Of a stretch of 64,000 nucleotides of DNA, positions 25,401 through 36,900 are shown piece after piece. The stretch is from NCBI GenBank assembly GCA_017470935.1, contig JAFUXG010000014.1, forward strand, positions 1 to 64,000, written 5' to 3'. The position numbers and the translations under genes are program-made. Each line of letters opens with the position of its first letter. Positions within the stretch are counted from its first letter, which is position 1. This DNA comes from Lachnospiraceae bacterium (GTDB taxonomy: Bacteria; Bacillota; Clostridia; Lachnospirales; Lachnospiraceae). The notes under the pieces are model-generated. The model made no database searches. It had not been told where the DNA came from and saw only the letters and a program-made list of their open reading frames with translations.

Positions 25401-27386
25401 GCGGTAAAGATTACATATACGGCAACGGTCATCGGAGCTAATGGGGAAACTTATTCCAATACCGCAGAGGTGCTGGGCAGGACATCTAACGTTACAAAGA
25501 GCATCAGTTTTAGCTCTAGTGCCATTGGAACATCGGAATTCGTAGGAATATATATACTTAAGCATGATTCGGCAGATATGACACATACATTGGGAAATGT
25601 GCAGTTTGATCTGTTTGATGCGCAGAATAATAACAAGAAGCTGACCACATTTACCACCTCGGATCCCGGGGGAAGCGCGCTTGTTGTAGGTAGCTTGGAA
25701 AGAGATGAGTGGCAGATAGAGAAGGGTCACAGATACTATGTGAGAGAGGTTGAGGGGACACAGCCGGCGGGCTACATATATGATGATACCAAGTATTATT
25801 TTACGATTTCCGATTCTGCTGATGACATTGACTATTCAGAACAAGGTTACATATATAGAAACGGAGATGTCCTAACAGTCAAAAATGAGACTGAGGAATT
25901 GGAAATTCCCGTGACAAAGGTATGGATAGGCAAGGAGGGGGAAAAGGCTGAATTCCGATTGATGACAAAGGACGGAGCTTCTCTTATTCCTGCAAAGTAT
26001 AAGGATGGCAATGAGGTTTCAAAGCTTGTCTTAACAAAGGATAATTCTTGGAAAGGCAGCTTTACCAAGCTTCCAAGGTATACATCCGACGGTACAAAGA
26101 TTGAATATGTAGTGGAAGAGCTTCCGATATTCGGATATACATCAGATGGCGGAACATGGAAGAATGCGGAGGTCTATGATAAGGGAATAGTGTTCAGGAA
26201 TACTGAAAAGCTAACGATTACAAAGCTTGGAAAATATAATGAAATATGTGCATCGGATGCTGATGACACAAAAGCTATTCCCGGAGTGGAATTCACAATA
26301 TACAAGGAGGATACACCTGATACACCATACGAGGTACAGATAACCGCAGCTGACGGAAAGGCGGCATTCAGCAATCTTCCGGATGGAACATATCTTCTTA
26401 AAGAGACAGCAACGATTGGCACATACAAGCTTAGTACAGAAGTCTATACGGTGATAATTAAGGAAGGAAAGGCACCTTTGATAAAGGATTCAGCAGGTAA
26501 TGAGCTTGAGGACAAGACGATCATCAATGATGTATATCGCGCTGACATCAGCCTTCTCAAAGTAAATGAGAGTAATACGGATCAGAAGCTGCCATCATCG
26601 ACCTATGGACTCTATAAGGCTGATAAAGAGGGCAATACGGTACTGCTTGCCAAGGGTACAACGGATGCGGAGGGACTTCTCTCATTCAAGGGTGTACTGA
26701 CCGGAGTGGAGTACACTATCAGGGAGCTGGAGGCTCCGGATGGCTTCTATGTATCTGAGAAGCCCATCAAGCTTAAGTTTGTCCTGACAGAAGACAAACA
26801 GGTGGTTTTTGACACTGCAAGCTTTGATACGGGTAATGGAACGGCAACGGTTAATGCTAACGGAGAGATTACATGGCTTGAGCCGATAGTGAAGGCGACA
26901 TTTGCCAAGGTAGATGAAAGCGGTAATGCCCTTGCAGGAGCTACACTTCATGTGGAGGATGCGGGAGGCAGGATTATAGAGACATGGACAACGGATGACA
27001 AGCTCCACAGCATGGAGGGTAAGCTTAATTGTGGTGAAGACTACAAGTTAGTTGAGGATAAGGCTCCGGAGGGTTATAAGCTCGCAGCCCCCAAGACATT
27101 CTCCATTGAGAAAGAGATGGGACCGAATAAAGCTGTGGTGGTCACTCTTTCCATGACAGACCGAAAGGATGAGACAACAGAGACCACAACGGAGACTACG
27201 ACAGAGAAGAAAACAACGACGGAAAAGAAGACTACAGAAACCGGGGAAGAGGAGGAAACTACTGAAAAGAAGACGGGTTCAAGTGCGAAGACCGGGGATG
27301 CCATGCCTGTATATGGAGTATATGGACTGTTGGTGATATCAATTTGCGGAATGTGTCTGATGGTACGAAGAAGAGAGGATGATTAA
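22488..27386 (+). CDS. Large Cna_B/SpaA surface adhesin, 1632 aa
   Basis: A signal peptide (about residues 1-40) is followed by about 970 residues of beta-rich adhesive region, a SpaA-like domain (about 1019-1120), a Cna_B domain (about 1137-1235, start EIPVTKVWIGKEG), three more SpaA-like domains (about 1241-1570; for example ELEAPDGFYVSEKP and EDKAPEGYKLAAP), a Thr/Glu linker, and a C-terminal KTGDAMPVYG motif with a membrane helix and basic tail. The last part resembles a sortase signal of variant type. Lys, Asn and Glu at the usual places suggest internal isopeptide bonds (family knowledge). Start and leader (AAAGGGG...TTTCAGGGATG) match those of the next gene, its larger paralog. No sortase gene is in the window. 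Confidence 0.85.
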   Translation: MKERVLGRMVRRRRIWAWMAVIIMMSSLVIVPGGRTDTMAAELKDNLRDFVDKVEIDAAKDNGAYVIKPNTPYEVTLTFKENGVDNQMAYGNGKSLTYTLPDGFSVPTDRFPGGYNDKVTVEITGAVTVSLSECTYNVSGNTLTFTWDYGSYDEAQIDEYLGNSSTTDLIVTFKGIFDGTEEHLEFGNGNDIDINYDTNKKLTVEKNVVAFHEDTGIADYKIQITSEGNNQNILLNDVFAISDILTSTGIIADSIKATREAPSSRWEDDIALTDKTCTSDGFTCKIDNMDDGDVIVLTYSAAIDMSNFTPVSGTSALDERIHLSASKDTTNTVTLTPEPSYNGPTPITADAELTSTITYPGIAKGGDANTPDDEGIAVVDWEVSVNSYYNCSLAGQTLTDVFGSAYIDRMSNDSVDTFEVYKTVYRKNGSEFQAEGVPVLFTTGTLEYTEDGKGWNYKFPDTDTPGSEEEYYAYTIKYKTKVDVSDKIEAINVSNTVSWDDYTSSTAMVGVGPAEYNKPEVNKAVTAGHEYMDWTVTIDIPAVGIDSSTPIVLEDIYPSIETGESSYADPETNEWITPKYYDTLEGDISVLWQGKTDNESFDIDKSDPKKFRISFTKTTGDNDYGFEATGSKRTITINYRTKNNTDWVQRSDAGDTTYLQHENVATLTIGSQKVKGDAIGRTIVREMEKIIYTETANEYIYGTTPLYKKVPNPWWVEGLPKYIDDTVGNVPYYKYDIILSSVDESLFDDGEGNLTKEFIVTDTFDGDYLAYADRDGLEAVIGGSNDKTEHYISNTKAITVDASTEGTIKFLIKESDLPKNGDNYYSFYRIEYNLRFKDLDTESKLAALAVASSSGKYILTNEAAADGYIGSSVDVPYTYNLIEKKLTGTSGEIERNSSFSIVVNPDRLDMDPNSDELTVTDTFVNLSIHLMDIKAEVDTGSGYVADAAYPNNKVNWIMNNGVLTFTIPDEAAVKITYTATVIGANGETYSNTAEVLGRTSNVTKSISFSSSAIGTSEFVGIYILKHDSADMTHTLGNVQFDLFDAQNNNKKLTTFTTSDPGGSALVVGSLERDEWQIEKGHRYYVREVEGTQPAGYIYDDTKYYFTISDSADDIDYSEQGYIYRNGDVLTVKNETEELEIPVTKVWIGKEGEKAEFRLMTKDGASLIPAKYKDGNEVSKLVLTKDNSWKGSFTKLPRYTSDGTKIEYVVEELPIFGYTSDGGTWKNAEVYDKGIVFRNTEKLTITKLGKYNEICASDADDTKAIPGVEFTIYKEDTPDTPYEVQITAADGKAAFSNLPDGTYLLKETATIGTYKLSTEVYTVIIKEGKAPLIKDSAGNELEDKTIINDVYRADISLLKVNESNTDQKLPSSTYGLYKADKEGNTVLLAKGTTDAEGLLSFKGVLTGVEYTIRELEAPDGFYVSEKPIKLKFVLTEDKQVVFDTASFDTGNGTATVNANGEITWLEPIVKATFAKVDESGNALAGATLHVEDAGGRIIETWTTDDKLHSMEGKLNCGEDYKLVEDKAPEGYKLAAPKTFSIEKEMGPNKAVVVTLSMTDRKDETTETTTETTTEKKTTTEKKTTETGEEEETTEKKTGSSAKTGDAMPVYGVYGLLVISICGMCLMVRRREDD

Positions 27387-27428
27387 GGAAGCTTGATCCA
27401 GTAGGAGCATCATAAATAATTACATAAT

Positions 27429-27480
27429 ATTGCAAAGAAAATGGCGTCTCATACATGGAGGACGCCATTTTCTTTGCAAT
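27429..27480. terminator. Terminator after the first adhesin gene
   Basis: A 20-bp perfect stem (27429-27448 with 27461-27480) with a 12-nt loop; the AT-rich stem ends give T-rich 3' flanks in both directions. Confidence 0.8.
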
Positions 27481-27969
27481 GTATTAACGGTAGCCGAAGC
27501 TTATGTTGAATAGAGATTGAGAGGTTAGAAGATATATCAACAATATATTGTGGTAATGTCTGTTCTCAATACGCCATATTTTGAAATTCAATATTATGTA
27601 TACCGGATTGCAATGTGCATGGGGAGTGTAAATAACAGGCATATGTTAGCCTTATATGAGTGCTAAAGACTTGATAATGCTTAAGAATAGCACATATATC
27701 CAACATTTTTCTGCTTGCATTATCAATATATCTGTGTTAATATGTCACTAATAATGTTATGTTAACAACTGCTGTTATGTTAATATAACTGATATCGTTT
27801 TCACAATAATTAGAATATAAGAATTCAGTTGAGAATACTAATTATGATAATTTAAAGGATCAGGAGCACGATAAAGAATACTAATATCCGGACAGGTTAA
27901 GAATACGAATGAAGCTAATATCAGAATAATTAAGAATATTATTACATGCTATGGAAAGGGGTTTCAGGG
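27481..27969. other. AT-rich leader region of the giant adhesin
   Basis: About 490 bp with no gene I can support. It is strongly AT-rich and contains AGAATACTAAT at 27832-27842 and 27875-27885, with variants at 27900-27910 and 27933-27943, irregularly spaced. These could be regulator sites or simple AT-rich drift. No clear -35/-10 pair stands out. The last 19 bp (AAAGGGGTTTCAGGG) match the leader of the adhesin at 22488. Confidence 0.45.
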
Positions 27970-30900
27970 ATGAAGGAGAATGTGTTTGGGAGAATCTATA
28001 AGTGGAGAAGAGTATGGGCGATACTAGGTGTGTTTATTATGTTTGCATCTCTTATAGTGTTGCCGGATAGGGATTTATCAAGGGTTGAGGCATCTACACC
28101 ACTTAATTCATATATAATCGGAACACCTACTATTAAGGTTTATAATAAGGATAAGGGTGTTTATGAAGAGGTTACAGATCCCAATGTTGTGTATGATGGA
28201 AGTGAGATCCAGATAAGCTTGAACTATAGCCTTCCCACAAATCTTTTAGCGGGTAAGAATCCTTCAAATGATGATGATATGACCTTCACCTATGAGCTTC
28301 CTGGTACAATTGATTTCGTGGGAGCATCTGAGACGGGAATGTCAGGAGATATTAACAGCTCTACACTTAACGGTAAGGCAGGTACTTATGTTATTGTGGA
28401 GGAGCCGGCAGGATCAGGCAAATATGTGGTTAAGATTACATTTATTAAGGATGTATATGATTATAATACCGGACAGGATGGAAAGAAAGCACAGGAGATC
28501 AATGGTAATTTCTATTTTGCATGTGACGCAGATCTAGAAGAAAATAATACTTTACAAGAGTTCTCATTTGATGGGAAAAGTACAGGAATTTTTATTGTTC
28601 CTTCAGAGGACAAGTATGATATTAATACGTCAAAGGATATGACATATGATGAAGGTACCGGAAAGATAACCAATACTGTTACAATTGGAACAACAAAGGG
28701 AACCCGTGGTGCTATTACATTTAGTGACAGCTTTGAGAATTATGTTCAATATCTTAAGGCGCCCAGCCCATTTACCCTTAGTGTTACTATGCCGGATAAT
28801 ACTGTTGTGGATTATTCCAACAAGGTGGTGGTGTCAGGCAATACATTTAAGCTTAAGGATGGTGAGATGCTGCCGGCATTAACAGCAGGGCAAAGCTATA
28901 AGATTTCTTATGAGCTTGAGCAGAATATTGATTCCAACGCAAATGTGACGGGGACTTGGGAGGAGAATAGATTTACCGCTAAAGCAGTGGGAGAGAAGGG
29001 TGAGACCTCCGGAAAGGATCAAAGTACCTCTAATAAGAGTGTTGAGCTTAAGCATTCACTTGTAGAAAAGTCTGCTAAGGATAATGGTGACGGAACCATC
29101 ACATATACTATAACCCTTAATAAGGCCCATGAGAACATGAAGGGTCTTCTGATTAAGGATGTGATGACCCTTCCGGAATCGGAGAATATTACTTCGGATA
29201 CAGAATTGAAGGACAGAATAAGCGGCGTTATAGTTACAGCAACACCGGCGGCCTCAGGTGAAACAGCTGCATCTATTGATAATGAAAAGGCACTCAATAT
29301 TATAGGGCTATCAGATGGTACAGGCTATACAGTTTCGGAGAATGATAATAACAGCTATGTGATTACATATACATACAGCATGGTCAACAAGACATCTGAC
29401 GTGGGAAGAACCTTTAAGAACAAAATTAACAGTGGGCCTAATTCCGCTGACGGAGATGTATATGTGGGACCTACCGATTATCAGACCAAGGCTGCATCAA
29501 CACCTGTTGCAGGAACGGATGGGCTTACTATAGGATGGACCCTTAAGGTCAAGAATCCGTCAGCCACTGCAATGACCGGAACATATACTGAGGATGTGTT
29601 CTCAGCAGCAGACAACAAGGGGAATGCGGTAGAGCAATATCTTACAGCACCGGTTACCATCAATCCATCAGCAGGAGTTACGGTTACTTATTATGCAAAG
29701 GATGGCACAACACCAGTGACACCAAGTGCCTCTACCCCTGCATACAGCATGAAGGTTAATTATACAAGCATAGATGCAGGTGCTGAGATTACCATCACCT
29801 ATAATACCTATGCGCCATATAAGATAGGTGAAGCGGATAATGTTAAGCAGGACAGTAATTACAAATATACATTTACCAATACAGCTATTTACAAGGATTC
29901 AACGAATAAGCAGCTTGATAAAGAAACACCGGCAACCACCTATGAGTATAAGAGTCTGTTCAAAAAATACAGCTCGGATTCAACATGGGGTAACTGGATT
30001 GACGGTTCCTCCTCTACACCGAGAACAATTGATTATTCCTCTGATGCCAGACTTTATTATGTGATTGAGATAAAAACTAAGGGTGCAGCCACAGAGGATC
30101 TAGTGCTTAAGGATACTATTCCGGCAGGGACTACCCTGGAGACTGCTTCTCCGGCACCGGCTTTAAAAAGATATTGGGTCAGCGGGGATGATATTACATC
30201 AAAGCTCTCATATAGCGGAACAGGCGGCGAGGTAACATTTACTATTTCTAAGGATGAGCTTCCGGCTGATAGAACAGTATATCTTATGTATGCCCTGAAG
30301 CTTCCATCAAAGGCTCCTGAAGGTACAGTGGGCAATGTTGCTGTATTTGAGAATACAATGGAGGGGGCCGGAGATAAATCAAGCGTTACCCAGAAGGTTA
30401 ACTATGATGTTGTGGATGGCGACAAGATAATCAACAAGGAGGATCCCGCAGTTGATCCGGAGAACAGCACAGCAACCTATCAGATTGTTGTTAACAGGGA
30501 TGGTATAGATGTGGATGGAGATCCCTCTACAAGCACGATTACACTGACGGATGTATTAAGTGTAAATGAGGACTATGTGGCAGGGTTAAACATCAAATCT
30601 ATTGGAGTATATAATTATGATGAGAGCAAGCCGAATAATAAGGGCGCACAGCTTGGCTCATCGGATTATAGCTATCAGACGCCCAATGCAGCCACATCGG
30701 GAGGTAACATCCAGTCCACACTTATTGTGACGATCCCTGATAATACCCCTCTCATAGTGGAGTATACATATAAGTTCAGCTTTAGCAGTAACTATAAGAC
30801 CGACGCAAGTGGTACAAGATATGTGCCTATCACCAATGAAGCCCACCTTACCGGCGGACACTCTGCAAAAAATGAGAACTTTGAGTATCATGTTACATCC

Positions 30901-33900
30901 TCCGGAGGTTCTGCGGTAATGCATCCCAGCATTGATCTTTATAAGGTTTCTGCTAAGAACTTTGCCACAAAGCTTTCAGGAGCAACTTTCAAGTTAGATT
31001 ATTTTGACACAGAATCGGGCACATTTAAGACTGCGGTTGAAAATGTTCCTGTTACTGTTGCAGGTATCAAGATGGACTCCAACCTGAAGGAAGGAGAAAA
31101 TGAATCCATAACCGGTGATGTATTAAGTCTTCATTCACATACGCTTTACAGACTGACTGAGAAGGAAGCCCCTCCGGGATATATATTGTCAACGGATGCC
31201 CATTATATGATCTTTGGTAATGAGGATAACAGTGTAAGTAAGCTTAGAAATGCTACGGCTGCCTTGGTTGCCCAGTCGGGTATCGATAGCAATAATATTA
31301 AATTTGTGGCAGCCAATCAGGAATATCCAATTAAGAACGAGCCTAGTGGAGATACATTTATTAATGTTAAGAAGGTTTGGAAGGATACCTCGGGCAATGA
31401 GATCAATGTATCTGATGTCGTAAAGACCTTAGGAGATGTTAAGATTAACGCACAGCTATACAGAGTGCCATGTGAAAAGACTCATTATACAGTGACACTT
31501 AATGTCCGCACATATTCAAATAACATAGAGCAGACCAGAGTTGTAAATGTGAAAAAGGGCAGTGACATATCATTTACCTTTGGTTCCCATGACTCATATA
31601 ATGCCGCAGACCCGATGAATATTAGGGTATGGGACACAAGCGATGCATTACTGGAGTCTGCTTCCATGGACTCTATAGCAGTAGGCTCAACGGTAACAAA
31701 GACATTTACTGTTAATCAGGATATAGTTATTGATGTGGGCAATGATGCATGGAGAACACCTAGTATTAAGGGGATTTCCTATACTGAGCCGGAGATAAAG
31801 CTTCCTGTGCTTGCAGAGGGCGCAGAGGGTGAGCTTGTGGGCGCTGTACAGGAGTTGAATTTTGAAAACGGCTGGTCTCATATGTATACAAGCCTTCCTG
31901 CAACAGACAGCAATGGATGTATGTACTACTATTATGTGGTGGAGCAGGATGCGGATGGTTATATTACCAACTACACAGCCTCTAATACATCAGGCATGAC
32001 AGAGGGCTATGATGCTGTATATGAGGACAGCAGACATATATATTCACTTGTGGGCGGAGAGCTTGTGGTGACTAATCAGAAGGCTACAGACCAGAAGGGT
32101 AAGCTTGTTGTCAGCAAGTTATTGGCTACAGGTAGTGATGCTTATTCAGGAACGGTGACCTTCCCGATTCAGATTACACTGAAAAATCGTAATAATGAGC
32201 TGGTTAATAATGAGACCTATGGAGGCTATAAGTTTACAAATGGCATCTATACAGCAAATCTTAAGATTGGGGATAGCATAACATTTACGGATATTCCATA
32301 TGGCTATCGCTATGAGGTAACAGAGACGGACCTTACTCCTGAAACAAGCTATTATGGTTTTGTAGGCAAGACTATTACTAATGGCGCAGGAACGATTGCG
32401 GCAGCCGAGACAGATGCTGATGTTGCCAATAAGTATAAGACTCCTACAACATTTAAGATAACCAAGGTTTGGGCGGATAACAATAACAGTGCCAGCGTGC
32501 GCCCGGCAGAGCTTAATGTGCAGCTTTACAGAAAGGCAGGTACTGCTGCTGAGACAGCCTATAAGGCTCCTGTGGCATTAAATGAAGCCATTAGCTGGAC
32601 CTACACATGGACTAATCTTCCGGCAGAGGATGAGGATGGAAATGCTTATTCTTATCTTGCAAAGGAGGTAGTAGTCCCTTCAGGGTATACAGCCACAACA
32701 ACCAAGAACTCCAATACCTCCTACACTATAACCAATAGGCTTGAAACCACCAAGCTGAAGGTTACAAAGGTATGGGATGATGGAGGCTATAGTGAAAGAC
32801 CTACATCGCTGCCGGTCAAGCTTGTTGCAAAGAACAGTGATGGCGTGACGGTTAACCTTGCTAAAAAAACGACCATTGAGATTAATAAGAATCTGACAGC
32901 GGCAGACGCATGGACCGATGAATGGACTGATCTTCCCCAATATATTGACGGTAAGAAGCTCACATATGGTGTGGAGGAAACATTGCCGGAGGGCAAGGGC
33001 TATACCTCATCTAGCGATAAGCCGGATGAGACAACAGTGATACTAACTAACCACAGGGATGCGGAGGAGACCGTACTTAATGTGGAGAAGATATGGGATG
33101 ACAGCGATAACAAGTATAGCAATCGTCCTGCCACAATACAGGTTCAGCTTTATCAGACCGTGAAAGGAAATAAGTCATCAGTTGGATCTGCTGTAAGCAT
33201 TTCAGAAGATCCTGTCACTCACAAATGGCTCTATAAATGGACCGGTCTTCCTGTAGAAGATGGTTCAGGAAATGTCATTACCTACAGTGTTGAAGAGGTG
33301 GGAGCAGTTACGGGTTATATTGCACCCACATATAAAGAGGATAAGACAAACAATAAGATTACCATAACTAACAAGGCAGAAGGCAATACCAGTGTTACTG
33401 TCAATAAGATATGGGATGATAACAATGATCAGGACGGAAAGCGTAAGGCCTTTAATGCAGTTCTTTCTGCTGCTACTGCTGACGGGGATGTAACCTCTAG
33501 ATTAACGGGGGTAGTGACCACTCAGGAGCTGAATATGAAGGGTAACTGGACCTTTACATGGACCAGCCTTCCGAAGTATATTGATGGCAAGGAGGTAACC
33601 TATAGCGTTACTGAGCCGACACCGCCTGATGGATACACATTAGCGGGAACATCACAGGACGGCAATACCTTCACGCTTACCAACAAGCATACCCCGGAGG
33701 TCGTTACCAAGAGGGTTGAGAAGAAATGGGATAATGAAAGTGGTAATCCTGAACCCGGCTATGATAACATATATGTACGCCTCACAAAGAATACAGAGGC
33801 AATAGAAACATCTCAGAAGGTACTTAATGCGGCAAGCAACTGGAAGGCAGAATGGACGAATCTTCCAAAGTATGAGAATGGAGTAGAGATTGCCTATTCT

Positions 33901-36900
33901 GTTGAGGAGCTTACCAAGATTCCTAATTATGGATGGACGGTAATGGCGGATGACACAGATCCTGATAAGATTTGGCTGTATAACTCTCTGCCCGCTGTAT
34001 ATACAGATGTAAATGTGGAAAAGACCTGGGATGATGCTTATAATCAGGATGGAAAACGTCCTGAAACCATAATGGTTAAGCTGTTAGCTGACGGAGCAGT
34101 AGTTGACACCCAGATCCTTAGTGCCGGCAACGGCTGGAAGTATCAGTGGAAGAATCTTTTGTATAAGACAAATAAACCGATGCATGTGGTCCAGTATACA
34201 GTTGCCGAGGTGGAATTACCTGAGGACTACACCATGACTCAGACCACAAAGACCTCTGATTCCTCCAATGCAGAGGGAGTATACACAACGGATATTGCCA
34301 TTAAGAATTCTTATACCCCTAAGACTGTAGAAAAGACAGTTAAGAAGATATGGACAGATAAGGATAATGCAGATAATACAAGACCTGCTCAAGTGGCTGT
34401 AAAGCTTGTGGCGAAGGTAGATGGAACAGATATCACAGGTGAACTTACAAGCGTGGCCGCAGATCAGACACTGGATGCTGCAGTAAGCTGGACCTACACA
34501 TGGACAGCTCTTCCCCAATATCATGGCGGTAAGGAGATAGAATATTCGGTTGTTGAGACGATAGATTCTTCATGGGCAGATGATTATTCTACCTACTATA
34601 TCACTAACTCATCAGGAGAAATGGAGATCCATAATGTTTATCCTAAGTCACGTAACATCAGTGTCAACAAGAAGTGGAGTGATGAAAATGACCGTGACGG
34701 TATAAGACCTGATAATGTCACAGTGCACCTTCTTGCAGACGGAGTTGAGGTTACAGGGAAATCACCTCAGGTATTGAATGCAGGAAATGACTGGACCTAT
34801 GTATGGTATGACCTTCCTGTACAGAATTCTAATCCCACACCTTCTGATATTAATTATTCAATTATTGAAGATAAGGTTACAGGGTACGAGGAGCTTATTG
34901 ACGCATCAGACATGGAGTCAAAGGGAGAGATTACAATAACCAATACCCATGAGTCCGAGGTGACTGAGGTGTTTGTTAATAAGCAGTGGGAGGATAAAGT
35001 TGACAGTAACAAGCGTCCTGCTTATGTAAGAGCACAGCTCTATGCTGATGGTGTTGCTCTTGCAGGAAAGACGATTACTCTTGATGCCGCCGGCAGCTGG
35101 AAGGGATCATGGAAGGATCTTCCAAAGAAGAAGGATGGTAATAATATTGTATATACAGTGAAGGAAGTAAATGTTCCTATAGGGTATAAGTGCACAGTGG
35201 CTTCCAGTGGGGCTGATAATACATTTACTCTCATTAACACACGAGTAATACCTAAGGATGTGAGCTTCAGTAAGCGTGGTATTACGGGAGATGATGAGCT
35301 TATAGGCGCTAGGCTTAAGGTGATTGATTCAAGTGGAAATGTAGTGGAGCAATGGACCTCGGGTCTGGATATGGACGACAAGCAGGATAACTTACCGCAT
35401 ATCATTACTGATCTTGAGGTCAATGAAATCTATACGTTGATTGAGGACACTGCTCCGGCGGGCTATGAGGCCATAACAGAGACGCAGTTCAAGGTTAATA
35501 CTGAGGGTAAGGTGGAGCTTATTACAGATAAGGCTGATGAAAATGTGTCTGTAAGCGGAGACAGGTCCGTGATCATCAACGATCAATATACCTCTGTTAA
35601 GATAAGCAAGGTGGATATAACCACTGATAAGGAGCTTCCGGGAGCACATTTGCAGATATTAGATGAAGCCGGTAAAGTGGTTGTAATTGATGGTAAGAAT
35701 GTTGAGTGGGATTCGACAGATACCTCATATGAGGTTAAGGGACTTACCACAGGCAAGAAGTATATAATCAGGGAGACCGTTGCACCTTCAGGATATACCA
35801 TAACCACTGATACCTACTTCCAGCTTGATAAATACGGTAAGGTTGAGAGCTCTACATCCCTTACTACTGCTAAGATATCCGGCAAGGAAGAAAATCTGTT
35901 ATTAGTTGAGGATGGTCTTACAAAGCTTAACTTTACCAAGGTGGGACTTATCAATGAAAGCTGCTCCGATGAGGCATCAGCAACAGCACCGCTTGAGGGT
36001 GTTTCATTTGGCGTATATACTGTAGGAGCTGATGGAAAGCCTGGTGATACACCTGTTAAGACGGCAGTAAGTAATAAAAACGGAACGGTGGTATTTGATG
36101 GTATTCCTGCCGGTAAGTATGCAGTTAAGGAGATTTCAACAATAGAGCCGTATGTGCTTGATACTAACATTTACTATGCAGATGTTTCAGATGATGAGAC
36201 CAAGAATTTTGAAGGTCTTAAGGATGCGGATGGCAAGCTCATTACAGGTAACAAGCTTGTGAATGACCAGTACCGTGCGGATATTGTTCTGACCAAGGTA
36301 AGCGAATATAATCCGAAGGAAGCTCTGCCGAATTCGACCTATGGACTTTATAAGGTAACTGATGCCGTGGGAACAGAGAAGCTTATAACCACTGCCGTTA
36401 CGGATGAACAGGGACTATTGACATTCAAGGGAGTAGTTACCGGAGTGACCTATAAGGTACGTGAGATGGCACCTCCTGATGGATATTATGTTTCAAAGAA
36501 TCCGGTTACGATTTCATTTAAGGTGGATAACGGTAAGGCAGTGCTCAGTGCCGTAGATGGTGGAGATGGTACTGCAACCATTGATGCAAATGGCAATATT
36601 ACATGGCTTGAGCCTTCGGTTATTGTAAGCTTTGCCAAGACTGATGAAGCAGGCAACTATCTTGCAGGAGCAGTGCTTACAGTTAAGGACGCTAATGGGA
36701 ATGTTGTGAAGGCCAAGGATGGAACCACAGATCTTACATGGACCTCCACATCGGCAGCCTATGAGGTTGAGGGTGTGTTTGAGATAGGCAAGACCTATAC
36801 CTTAGAGGAGGTCACTGCGCCTAAGGGATATAAGAAAGCAGAGCCGGTGGCATTTACCATACCAAGCGAGACCGTAGCTTCTAATGAGAATAAGATTGTA

